A stretch of DNA of 64,000 nucleotides from Devosia nanyangense (lineage in GTDB: Bacteria; Pseudomonadota; Alphaproteobacteria; Rhizobiales; Devosiaceae), in contig JACRAF010000006.1 in the NCBI GenBank assembly GCA_016213505.1, positions 1 through 64,000 on the forward strand, given 5' to 3'. Both the position numbers and the translations under genes were made by a program. The notes below the pieces were generated by a model. It saw only the letters and a list, made by a program, of their open reading frames with translations, did not search any database and was not told the DNA's origin. This document shows positions 1 to 7,125 of this stretch, piece after piece. The stretch's first letter is position 1. Each line of letters begins with the position of its first letter.

Positions 1-1
1 C

Positions 2-415
2 GGGGCGCTCAGTCTGGCGCGATATGCGCACCACACCACGGCGACGCCGTTCAGCGAGCGGCTGGTGGCGGTCGGGGACGCGGCGCATTCGACCAGTCCG
101 CAGCTCGGGCAGGGGGCCAACATGGCGCTCCTCGATGCGCGGGCGCTGACACTGGCGCTACGGATGGCCGATCCCGCTGCAGCGCTCGAGACCTATGCGT
201 GGCTGCGGCGCGGACACGTCCGGCTCTATCAGGCGCTGAGCCTGATGCTGACGCCGTTCTACCAGTCGGAGAGCCGCGCGCTGCCGGTTCTGCGCGACAT
301 CCTGGTGCCGATCGCGACGACCGTGCCGCCGCTGCCGCAGTTCCTGGCGGCGCTGGTGGCCGGCCGGCTGCTCGATCCGCTCAAGCGGCTGCGGCTCGAG
401 CCGGTGCGGCTGTAA
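2..415 (+). CDS. FAD-dependent monooxygenase, C-terminal part (5' end outside window)
   Basis: This is the C-terminal 137 residues of a protein that enters the window in frame from the left edge. The segment VGDAAHSTSPQLGQGANMAL is the GD motif of class A flavoprotein monooxygenases (PHBH/UbiH-like), where the aspartate binds the ribityl chain of FAD. The downstream helices and the end LDPLKRLRLE are also usual for this family. Such enzymes hydroxylate aromatic or related substrates with NAD(P)H and oxygen. The substrate cannot be told because the N-terminal Rossmann fold and most of the substrate domain are missing. The 271 bases that follow hold no gene I can support, so this gene and the next are probably separate units. 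Confidence 0.85.
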   Translation, partial: GALSLARYAHHTTATPFSERLVAVGDAAHSTSPQLGQGANMALLDARALTLALRMADPAAALETYAWLRRGHVRLYQALSLMLTPFYQSESRALPVLRDILVPIATTVPPLPQFLAALVAGRLLDPLKRLRLEPVRL

Positions 416-686
416 CATCCGCAGGTGCCTGTTGGTCACATCGGAGCGTGCGGCACGTCCGCATGGCAGCGATGCGAGAAAATGCGTGGCTCGCGATCTC
501 GCAGCGGCTATTATCGTCGTTCAACGATGGACAAGGGAGTGTCCTGACGTGATTCTCGAAGCCTAGGCATTCAAGCCTGTTTCGAGCGCCGGCGCGGGCC
601 GTGCTCGAACCATTTCACACAAATCAGACGCAGCCTTTCGGGTCACGACCGCATGGCTGCCTATTGCCAGAAAGGGACGTTTTCTC

Positions 687-1898
687 ATGAACGCCCAACT
701 TGTTCGTGCCGCTATTGTTCTGGGCCTGTTGTCCGTGATTGGACCGTTGGCCATCGATATGTACCTGCCGGCGCTGCCCGCCATCGGCGTCAGCCTCGGC
801 GCCAGCACCGCCGAGGTGCAGCAAAGCCTCATGGCCTACATGGCCGCCATTGCCATCTGCCAGCTCATCTATGGGCCGGTGAGCGATATGATCGGGCGCA
901 AGCCGCCGCTCTATTTCGGCATTTCCGTCTACATCATCGGCTCGCTCGGCGCCTCGTTCGCCCCGAGCGTGGGCTGGCTGATCTTCTTCCGCTTCATGCA
1001 GGGCGTCGGCGCGTGCGCCAGCATGTCGCTGCCGCGGGCGATCGTTCGCGACAACTACACCGGCGCGCCGGCGGCGCAGTTGATGAGCCTTTTGATGCTG
1101 GTGTTCTCGATCTCGCCGATCCTGGCGCCGCTGTCGGGCAGCGTGGTCATCGCCTTCGGCGACTGGCGGCTGTTGTTCTGGGTGATGGCGGCGGTCGGCG
1201 GGTTGTCGCTGATCCTGCTGGTCTTCGGGCTCAAGGAGACGCGGCCCAAGGAGGCGCGGCTCGACTCGAGCCTCGGGAGCGCGCTCGGCGCCTATTGGAA
1301 GCTGATCCGGGATGGCAGGTTCGTGGGGCTGAGCCTGATCGGCGCCTTCGGCATGTCGAGCTTCATGGCGTTCCTGGGCAATTCGAGCTTCGTCTACATC
1401 ACCCATTACGGGCTGACGCCGACGCAGTACTCGCTCGCCTTCTCGGTGAACGCGGTGAGCTTTTTCGCGGTGTCGCAGGCGACGGGATATCTGGTCGGCC
1501 GCTTCGGGCTCAACCGGGTGGTGCGGATCGCAGTGGGCGGCTACGTCACGGCGATGCTGACGCTGCTGGCGGTCCACTTTGCCGGGATCGACAGCGTCTG
1601 GGTGATGGGCGTGTTCATGTTCATCGCCTTCGGCTTCCTCGGGCTGGTGCTGCCCTCGACGAGCGTGCTCGCCATGGAGGAGCAGGGCGAGATCGCCGGC
1701 TCGGCCTCGGCGCTGATGGGCACGCTGCAGATGATCATCGCCGCCGGCATCATGGGCGTGGTCGGCGCGTTCGCCGACAACACGGCGCGGCCGATGGTGA
1801 TCGCGTTCGCAATCTGCGCGGTCACGGCGTTCGTCATCACGCAGGTGACGCTCGGTCGCGGCAAGGGGCGGCGGATGCAGGAAGTGCCGGCGGAGTAG
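687..1898 (+). CDS. Bcr/CflA family multidrug efflux MFS transporter
   Basis: A 403-residue integral inner-membrane protein with about 12 hydrophobic segments. Near the N terminus it carries GPLAIDMYLPALPAI, the signature start of the Bcr/CflA branch of the major facilitator superfamily (DHA1 drug:H+ antiporters). The loop GPVSDMIGRKPPLYF matches the MFS motif A (G-x-x-x-D-x-x-G-R-K/R). FRFMQGVGACASMSLPRAIVRD is the usual helix 4-5 region. A purine-rich AAAGGGA lies about 11 bases before the ATG. An intrinsic terminator follows the stop codon, so the gene is probably a single transcription unit. The natural substrate is unknown: family members export bicyclomycin, chloramphenicol, sulfonamides or dipeptides. 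Confidence 0.9.
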   Translation: MNAQLVRAAIVLGLLSVIGPLAIDMYLPALPAIGVSLGASTAEVQQSLMAYMAAIAICQLIYGPVSDMIGRKPPLYFGISVYIIGSLGASFAPSVGWLIFFRFMQGVGACASMSLPRAIVRDNYTGAPAAQLMSLLMLVFSISPILAPLSGSVVIAFGDWRLLFWVMAAVGGLSLILLVFGLKETRPKEARLDSSLGSALGAYWKLIRDGRFVGLSLIGAFGMSSFMAFLGNSSFVYITHYGLTPTQYSLAFSVNAVSFFAVSQATGYLVGRFGLNRVVRIAVGGYVTAMLTLLAVHFAGIDSVWVMGVFMFIAFGFLGLVLPSTSVLAMEEQGEIAGSASALMGTLQMIIAAGIMGVVGAFADNTARPMVIAFAICAVTAFVITQVTLGRGKGRRMQEVPAE

Positions 1899-1925
1899 CG
1901 CCGGCAGCGTCGACGAAAGGAACGA

Positions 1926-1953
1926 GGGCGCGGGAGCCGATCCCGCGCCTTTT
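1926..1953 (+). terminator. Rho-independent terminator after the MFS gene
   Basis: GGCGCGGGA and TCCCGCGCC form a perfect 9-bp GC-rich stem, plus one outer G-T pair, around the loop GCCGA. TTTTCGTTT follows. It lies 28 bases after the MFS stop and 10 bases before the 3' end of the convergent secreted-protein gene. Confidence 0.85.
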
Positions 1954-1963
1954 CGTTTGTGCG

Positions 1964-2407
1964 TCAGCCCTTGGGCATATCCGGGCAGACATAGGGAACG
2001 GTGGCGGGCGCGTAGCGCTCCTCGACGTCGCCGCCCTTGAGCTTCAGCGACAGCACCAGCTCGTTGGCGGTGAGGGTCACGATGTCGGCCTTCATGTCGA
2101 TGCCGTCCTCGTTCCAGCTGACCGAGGAGGCCGAGGTCATCAGCCAGGGCGAGAGCCGGTGCGTCTCCCAGCAGGAATCCTGCACGAGGGTGCCGTCGGA
2201 GAGAAAGATCTTGATGACGCCCGGAAGCGCGGCCTCGTCGCCGGCCTTGACCCAGACGCGGTCGGTGAGATCGTCCTCGGCGGCCGCGTCGTCGGTCTCC
2301 GACTGAGACTCCGAGGCGGTATTGTCGTCGGCCCACGCGGTGCACGGTACCGCCGTCCCGACTCCCCACAGGGTCAGCAAGGCGAAGATAGCGGCTTTGC
2401 TGGTCAT
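1964..2407 (-). CDS. Hypothetical secreted protein (147 aa)
   Basis: The protein starts MTSKAAIFALLTLWGVGTAV and has a clear Sec signal peptide that should be cut after ...TAWA, before DDNTASESQ. The first stretch of the mature protein is rich in Asp, Glu and Ser (about residues 28-50). A folded part follows containing VWVKAGDEAALPGVIKIFLS, two cysteines (SCWETH and YVCPDMP) and VSWNEDGIDMKADIVTL. The pattern resembles small periplasmic proteins with a lipocalin-like or META-like beta fold, but I do not recognise the family. The start was chosen because it gives a complete signal peptide; the same frame stays open further upstream but there overlaps the next gene. Its neighbour is another exported protein on the same strand. 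Confidence 0.7.
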   Translation of the reverse strand: MTSKAAIFALLTLWGVGTAVPCTAWADDNTASESQSETDDAAAEDDLTDRVWVKAGDEAALPGVIKIFLSDGTLVQDSCWETHRLSPWLMTSASSVSWNEDGIDMKADIVTLTANELVLSLKLKGGDVEERYAPATVPYVCPDMPKG

Positions 2408-2508
2408 CGTTCGGGCTCCCGCGAAAAAGACAATCCGCACGTGGGAGTGCCCACGCGCGGATGCAAGGTCAGCCTGCAAAGAAGGCCGATTTGAGTCTGG
2501 TATTCCGG

Positions 2509-3177
2509 TTAGTTCATCGCGATCGTGGTGAAGCCGTAGGCGTTGCCCAGTTCGGCATAGGCCGAGGCGACATCGGAGAAGCGGATTTCGATCTCGCCGC
2601 GACGCTGCAGGGTGACCGGATCGCCGCCGGCCAGATGCGGCTTGCCGTCGACGAAGACCTCGCCCGGATCGAGCGTCACCGAACCGGTGCCGTCGTTGTT
2701 GATGTGGAGGATGAACTTGGTCGGATCGAAATCGGTGGACATGCTGTTCTCGCTGGCGAGCGCCTTGACCACGTCGTCGATCGGCTTCAGCACGTGCAGG
2801 CTCAGCGCGACATTGCCGTCGGCGTCGGCGGGCGAGGCCTCGAGGGCGAAGAGGTTGGCGGCGTCGTAGGTCGAGTCGGGGGTGACGATCTGCAGGCCGA
2901 TCTCGATTTCGGCGAGCTGGTCGCCGTCCTTGCTGATGCACTGGCCCTTGCCGGTCACCGGGGCGAGGGTCTTGACCTTCTCGATGAGGGCGTCGAGGCC
3001 CTTCTTGCAGTCTTCCTCGCCGCCCTGCGGGATGCGGAGCAGCGCCGGGGTCTCGAGCGCCTGGCCGTCGGCCAGCACTTTCTGGACGTCGGCGAGATAG
3101 ATGGTCGACTCGACCTGCGGCGCGCAGGCGGCGAGCAGCGGCAGCGCGAGGAGGGTCGCGATGATTTTCGTGTTCAT
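2509..3177 (-). CDS. Hypothetical lipoprotein (222 aa)
   Basis: The N terminus MNTKIIATLLALPLLAACAP is a type II signal peptide with lipobox LAAC (Cys18), so the protein should be lipid-anchored in the envelope. The rest is soluble and mostly beta/alpha, with VESTIYLADVQKVL just after the anchor, a Cys near residue 60 (EDCKKGL), and a likely beta domain with EIEIGLQIVTPDS. I do not recognise a named family. It lies about 100 bases upstream of the secreted-protein gene on the same strand, so the two may be co-transcribed and both act in the periplasm. Confidence 0.75.
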   Translation of the reverse strand: MNTKIIATLLALPLLAACAPQVESTIYLADVQKVLADGQALETPALLRIPQGGEEDCKKGLDALIEKVKTLAPVTGKGQCISKDGDQLAEIEIGLQIVTPDSTYDAANLFALEASPADADGNVALSLHVLKPIDDVVKALASENSMSTDFDPTKFILHINNDGTGSVTLDPGEVFVDGKPHLAGGDPVTLQRRGEIEIRFSDVASAYAELGNAYGFTTIAMN

Positions 3178-3249
3178 GATGGAGCTCCCAAATGATGGAC
3201 GCTCATGCCATTTCGAAGATGAACGGAAGCTGAGCGCCGGTGCCGCAGC

Positions 3250-4380
3250 TTAGTCCTGCTTCTGCCGTATTCCGAGCACCCGATCCTTGCCACGGATACG
3301 CTCGCGCGCCTGGATCGGCCACAGCGAGTATTCGCCGCCGTCGAGCACGTGATGGGCATGGATGGCCCAGTTGGGGTCCTCCAGCGCACCGCGGGCGAGG
3401 GCGACGAGATCGGCCTCGCCGGTCGCGAGGATCGTCTCGGCGTCGCGCGGATCGTCGATCAGGCCGACGGCGATGGTCTTGATGCCGGCCTCGCGCACGG
3501 CCTTGGCGAGGGGGACCTGATAGAGCGGCCCCGGCTTCAGGCCGTAGCCGTCGAACCCACCCGACGAGCAGTGGACGGCGTCGACGCCGCGGGCCTCGAG
3601 CTCCTTGGCGAGGACGATGGAGTCCTCGATGCCCCAGCCGCCCTCGCTGCCGTCGGTGGCCGAGATGCGCACGAACAGGGGTTTTCCCGCCGGCCAGACG
3701 GCGCGGACGGCGTCGACCACTTCGAGCGCGAAGCGCATGCGGTTGTCGCGGCTGCCGCCGTAGCGGTCGGTGCGCTGATTGGCGATGGGGGAGAGGAACT
3801 GGTTGATGAGGTAGCCGTGGGCGGCGTGAATTTCCACCACGTCGAAGCCGGCCTGATCGGCGCGGCGGGCGGCATCGGCGAAAGCCTGAACGGTGGCCGC
3901 GATGTCCGCCTCGGTCATGGCGCGGGGCGTGGTGTAGCCGGGGTGCTTGTCGGAGTGGATGACGGCGCTCGGCGCCACGGGCGTCCACGATTCGAAGGCG
4001 ACGGCAGGCTTCTCGGCCTCGGTTTCGTCAAAGCCGTTGCGCCAGGCGATGGGCGTCGAGGCCTTTCGTCCGGCATGGGCGAGCTGGATGCCGGCCGCGG
4101 CGCCCTCGGCGTGGAGGAAATCGACGATGTGCCGGAGCGGCGCGATCTGCGCGTCGGTCCACAGCCCGAGGTCGCCGTAGGAGATGCGGCCTTCCGCCGT
4201 GATGCCGGTGGCCTCGAGGATGACGAGGCCGAAGCCGCCGATCGCGAAGCGGCCGAGATGGACGAAGTGCCAGTCATTGGCGAGGCCGTGCTGCGCCGAG
4301 TACTGGCACATCGGGGCGACGACGGCGCGATTGCGAAGGGTCACGTCGCGCAGGACGAGCGGGGAGAACAGGAGGGACAT
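3250..4380 (-). CDS. NADH:flavin oxidoreductase, Old Yellow Enzyme family (YqjM-like)
   Basis: A 376-residue FMN-dependent ene-reductase with a TIM-barrel fold. Visible family landmarks are RNAVVAPMCQYSAQ (the Cys in the APMC motif marks the YqjM/thermophilic-like class), IQLAHAGRKAS, the substrate-binding HAAHGYLINQFLSP, the following NQRTDRYGGS loop, and a phosphate-binding C-terminal stretch DLVALARGALEDPNWA. Enzymes of this type reduce C=C bonds of enones and maleimides with NAD(P)H and are linked to electrophile detoxification. The start MSLLFSPLVLRD was chosen over an upstream in-frame ATG because it fits the family N terminus and follows GGAGA-type bases. It lies 85 bases downstream of the alkylation-repair gene on the same strand and may share its transcript. 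Confidence 0.92.
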   Translation of the reverse strand: MSLLFSPLVLRDVTLRNRAVVAPMCQYSAQHGLANDWHFVHLGRFAIGGFGLVILEATGITAEGRISYGDLGLWTDAQIAPLRHIVDFLHAEGAAAGIQLAHAGRKASTPIAWRNGFDETEAEKPAVAFESWTPVAPSAVIHSDKHPGYTTPRAMTEADIAATVQAFADAARRADQAGFDVVEIHAAHGYLINQFLSPIANQRTDRYGGSRDNRMRFALEVVDAVRAVWPAGKPLFVRISATDGSEGGWGIEDSIVLAKELEARGVDAVHCSSGGFDGYGLKPGPLYQVPLAKAVREAGIKTIAVGLIDDPRDAETILATGEADLVALARGALEDPNWAIHAHHVLDGGEYSLWPIQARERIRGKDRVLGIRQKQD

Positions 4381-4465
4381 GGGCTGCTGGGTCGGAGGAT
4401 GAGGCAGCCATCCTGCCCCAACGGCCAATCATCGGCAAGAGACGATGAAGCAAAGGCGTTCCTGC

Positions 4466-5209
4466 TTACGGCGACCTTTGGAGATAGGGTTTCCGTTCGG
4501 CCGGCGTGAAGTGCTCCGTGGCATAGCGCAGCATGGTGCGCGGCATGGCGGCCGCGTGCGCATCGAGAAAGCCGGTGAGGGTCGCCCGGTTCTTGCCGCC
4601 GATGGCGCGGAGCATGCCGCCCACGGCCTTGTGGATGAGGTCCTCCCCGTCGTCGAGCAGCAGTTTAGCGATGGCCAGGGTGTCCTCGAACTCGCCGCGC
4701 TTGATGAAGGCGAAGGTGGCGAGGATTGCCGTGCGCCGTTCCCACAGGTTCTTCGATCTGGCCAGTCGGCGAAGTATGGCGCGCGGCTTGTCGACCAGCC
4801 ACGGACCGACGACGTGCCAGGCGGCGAGATCGACGAGATCCCAATTGTTGATGCGGTCGTGCCGCCGCAAGTAGAGATCGTAGAGTTCCTTGCGCCGGGC
4901 CTCGGGGGTGGTCTTCACTCCGAATTGCTTGGCCATGACGCTGAGCGCGCCCACTCGCAGCTCATGGATGTCGCTGTCGAGCAGCGTCTCGATGTCGGCG
5001 GGCGGCAGGTCGACGAACTCCTTGGCGAGATCGAAGATCGACCCCATGCGAACGCCGATGAAGCGGTCGCCCTCGCCGTACTGGCCCTCGCCCGACTTGA
5101 AGTAGCGCTGGATCTTGCGCAGCTCTTCGTCGGACTGGAGGGCCAGAAGGCGGGCGGTGAAGGCGCGCGCCGTCGATGCGGCGTGCGCCTCGGTCTTACG
5201 TGCCGGCAT
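4466..5209 (-). CDS. DNA alkylation repair protein, AlkD-like HEAT-repeat family
   Basis: A 247-residue all-helical protein. LQSDEELRKIQRYFKSGEGQ near the N terminus and NNWDLVDLAAWHVVGPWL in the middle are typical of the AlkC/AlkD family, DNA glycosylases built of HEAT-like repeats that remove N3- and N7-alkylated purines. The Trp-Asp pair in NWDLVD corresponds to the catalytic region in AlkD. Length fits the family (about 230-250 residues). The start overlaps the end of the upstream VOC gene by 14 bases, so translation is probably coupled. It lies in the leftward cluster that begins with an ArsR repressor. Confidence 0.88.
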   Translation of the reverse strand: MPARKTEAHAASTARAFTARLLALQSDEELRKIQRYFKSGEGQYGEGDRFIGVRMGSIFDLAKEFVDLPPADIETLLDSDIHELRVGALSVMAKQFGVKTTPEARRKELYDLYLRRHDRINNWDLVDLAAWHVVGPWLVDKPRAILRRLARSKNLWERRTAILATFAFIKRGEFEDTLAIAKLLLDDGEDLIHKAVGGMLRAIGGKNRATLTGFLDAHAAAMPRTMLRYATEHFTPAERKPYLQRSP

Positions 5210-5654
5210 AGGCCGTCTCGAGGTCGGCGACGACGAGCTTTTTCATTTTGAGCATGGCCTGCATGGCGCGGCCGGCGCCGGCCCGGTCGGGGCCGCCGAG
5301 GGTGCGGCCCATGGCCTCGGGGACGACCTGCCAGCTGAGGCCGTATTTGTCCTTGCACCAGCCGCACATGCTCTCGGCGCCGCCGTCACCGACAAAGGCG
5401 TTCCAGTAGTGATCGACCTCGGCCTGGTCCCTGCAGTCGATGAGGAAGGAGGTGGCCTCGGTGAACTTGAAGTCGGGGCCGCCATTGAGCAGCATGAAGA
5501 CGGTGCCGAGCATGTCGACATGGGCGGTCAGCACGCGGCCGTCGGGGTAGTGGGCGATGTTGGTGATTTTGCCCTTGAACACCCTGGCATAGTAGTTGGC
5601 GGCCTCTTCGATGCGGTCGTCGAACCACAGGCAGGGGGTGATCTTCTGAGACAT
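5196..5654 (-). CDS. VOC family protein (PhnB / 3-demethylubiquinone methyltransferase-like fold)
   Basis: A 152-residue protein beginning MSQKITPCLWFDDRIEEAAN. This opening and the segments YYARVFKGKI, MLGTVFMLLNGGPDFKF, SFLIDCRDQAEVDHYWNAF and CGWCKDKYGLSWQVVP define the PF06983 branch of the vicinal-oxygen-chelate fold. Members are often annotated as PhnB-like or 3-demethylubiquinone-9 3-methyltransferase-like, but most have no proven enzymatic role. They commonly sit beside ArsR/AHSA1 pairs, as here. It lies 25 bases after the membrane-protein gene and overlaps the AlkD-like gene by 14 bases, so it looks like an internal gene of one operon. Confidence 0.88.
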   Translation of the reverse strand: MSQKITPCLWFDDRIEEAANYYARVFKGKITNIAHYPDGRVLTAHVDMLGTVFMLLNGGPDFKFTEATSFLIDCRDQAEVDHYWNAFVGDGGAESMCGWCKDKYGLSWQVVPEAMGRTLGGPDRAGAGRAMQAMLKMKKLVVADLETAYAGT

Positions 5655-5679
5655 GGGAGTTCTCCGTGTTGGGGTGAGC

Positions 5680-6093
5680 TTAGCGCGAGGCGCGGGTGAA
5701 AAGCCAACCGCCGAGGGCGGTCGATGGGAGCGCGAGGGCCGCGAGGCTGATGGCATACCAGTGGTGGCCGATGCTCCACGCGGCAACGACACCCACCACG
5801 CCGGCGAGCGTGCCGAGTATGCCGAGGATAACGGCATGCCGCATGGCATTGGCGGGAGCGAGGCGCGCCGCGACCCAGCCGCCGAGCACGGTGATCGCCG
5901 TACGGTAGGCCAGGGCGACGGCGAGCTGGAGGTCGCTGCCGGGCGTGCCGTCATTGGGGTAATAGTTCACGGCATGGAGCACGGCATCCACCGCGCTCGA
6001 GAGGGCGAACACGGTGACAAAGCCGGCGAGGACGGCGCCGGTGCTGCGCAGCCAGCGGCGGGACGGGGCGGAGGTATTCATGATGAGGGTCAT
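5680..6093 (-). CDS. Small integral membrane protein (137 aa), unknown function
   Basis: Four likely membrane helices: about residues 18-40 (TGAVLAGFVTVFALSSAVDA), 58-80, 85-108 (HAVILGILGTLAGVVGVVAA) and 110-130. No motif is recognised. The start is set by a good ribosome-binding site, GGAGACTCAA directly before the ATG. The same 16-base string, GGAGACTCAAATGACC, starts the small gene whose start codon is near 18731. An alternative ATG is four codons downstream (MNTSAPS). It lies between the AHSA1 and VOC genes of the ArsR-led cluster. Confidence 0.75.
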   Translation of the reverse strand: MTLIMNTSAPSRRWLRSTGAVLAGFVTVFALSSAVDAVLHAVNYYPNDGTPGSDLQLAVALAYRTAITVLGGWVAARLAPANAMRHAVILGILGTLAGVVGVVAAWSIGHHWYAISLAALALPSTALGGWLFTRASR

Positions 6094-6185
6094 TTGAGTC
6101 TCCAGATTCCAGGGCGAGTTTTCTGGGTCGCCCTCCGCGTCAGGGCGAGGGGCGATGGTCAGATGGTTTAGAAGTCGGTTCTAGG

Positions 6186-6668
6186 TCAGGCCTTCTGCAG
6201 TTCGGCGAGGGCGGCATCGAGCCGCTTGAAGCCGATCTCCATCCCCACGGCCATGGGCGTCGCCACGGCGGCGGCGCGAGCCTCCGGCGAGGAGTAGGTG
6301 ACGGTCAAGGTCGAGATGGTGCGGCCGCCTGTCTCGGTGAACACCACCGAGTTCTCGCTGCCGCCCTTGGTCCAGTCATCGTCGTAGAATTCCGTCTGCT
6401 CGATGCGTTCGGGTTCGACGATGCCGGTGTAGATGCCCTGGCTGCCCATCTCGTAGCCGTCGGGCGAGCGGCTGACGAAGCGCCACTTGCCGCCGACGCG
6501 GAAATCCATGTCGCAGACCGGCATGGTCCAGTCGGGCAGGCCGTACCAGCGGCGCAGCAGTTCGGGCTTGCTGTAGCAGAGCCAGACGAGGTTGCGCGGC
6601 GCGTCGAACGAGCGGACGACGACGATCGCGCGGTCGCCCGGGGTGGTGATGACGAGGGGCTCAGGCAT
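6186..6668 (-). CDS. SRPBCC / AHSA1 domain protein
   Basis: A 160-residue START-like (helix-grip) domain protein. RSFDAPRNLVWLCYSKPELL, RRWYGLPDWTM, FRVGGKWRFVSRSPDG and the C-terminal GFKRLDAALAELQ are the usual AHSA1 landmarks: an edge strand, the W-x-P/D loop, the G-G-x-W/Y-R/E strand and the closing helix. These domains bind hydrophobic ligands in a cavity. Pairs of ArsR-type repressor plus AHSA1 protein are very common, though the ligand is rarely known. The gene overlaps the upstream ArsR gene by 8 bases, so translation is coupled. Confidence 0.9.
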   Translation of the reverse strand: MPEPLVITTPGDRAIVVVRSFDAPRNLVWLCYSKPELLRRWYGLPDWTMPVCDMDFRVGGKWRFVSRSPDGYEMGSQGIYTGIVEPERIEQTEFYDDDWTKGGSENSVVFTETGGRTISTLTVTYSSPEARAAAVATPMAVGMEIGFKRLDAALAELQKA

Positions 6669-7041
6669 CTTTGTCGCTCCGCTTGGTGGGGGTGGGTTTC
6701 TCAGACTGGTTGACCGGAGTCTGGAGGATTTCGAGCAGGGCATCGAGCCGCTTGTAGCTCTGCTCCCAGAACCGCCGGTATTTCTCCAGCCAGTCGGCAG
6801 CCTCCTTCATCGGGCCGGCCTCAATCTTGACGGGACGGCGCGTGCCATCCGCCGAGCGGCTGACGAGGCCGGCGCGCTCGAGGATCTTGAGGTGCTTCGA
6901 TACGGCCGGCTGGCTGATCGAGAACGGCTCGGCCAGTTCGTTGACCGAGGCCTCGCCGCCCATCAGCCGCGCGAGGATGGCGCGCCGGGTCGGATCGGCA
7001 AGGGCGATGAAGGTGGCATCGAGCTGTTCCGACGGCGTCAT
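6661..7041 (-). CDS. ArsR/SmtB family winged-helix repressor
   Basis: A 126-residue DNA-binding protein. FIALADPTRRAILARLMGGE and ELAEPFSISQPAVSKHLKIL form the helix-turn-helix core of the ArsR fold, and LVSRSADGTRRPVKIEAGPM is the beta-wing. There is no metal-binding Cys box (ELCVCDL) at the recognition helix, so it is probably not a classical arsenic or cadmium sensor. It belongs to the group paired with AHSA1 proteins. It heads a leftward cluster of five genes, and an imperfect palindrome lies directly upstream, suggesting autoregulation of the operon. Confidence 0.92.
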   Translation of the reverse strand: MTPSEQLDATFIALADPTRRAILARLMGGEASVNELAEPFSISQPAVSKHLKILERAGLVSRSADGTRRPVKIEAGPMKEAADWLEKYRRFWEQSYKRLDALLEILQTPVNQSEKPTPTKRSDKDA

Positions 7042-7044
7042 TTG

Positions 7045-7076
7045 ATAACCGAAGTGTTATAGAACGATTTGGTTAT
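7045..7076 (-). promoter_or_regulatory. Candidate ArsR operator upstream of the ArsR-AHSA1 operon
   Basis: ATAACCGAA and TTTGGTTAT form an inverted repeat (8 of 9 positions) separated by 14 bases, 4 bases upstream of the ArsR start codon. The ATAAC/GTTAT arms resemble sites bound by ArsR/SmtB proteins. Location and symmetry support autorepression. Binding itself is inferred. Confidence 0.5.
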
Positions 7077-7125
7077 GAACTGGATCGCGAGAGGAGTCAA
7101 GCGGACCGTTTCGACAGGGGCGCGA

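Noticed and set aside
624-2494. Long frames opposite and alongside the MFS and exported-protein genes
   Set aside because: Arg- and His-rich translations without motifs, produced by high GC. They overlap a clear Bcr/CflA transporter.
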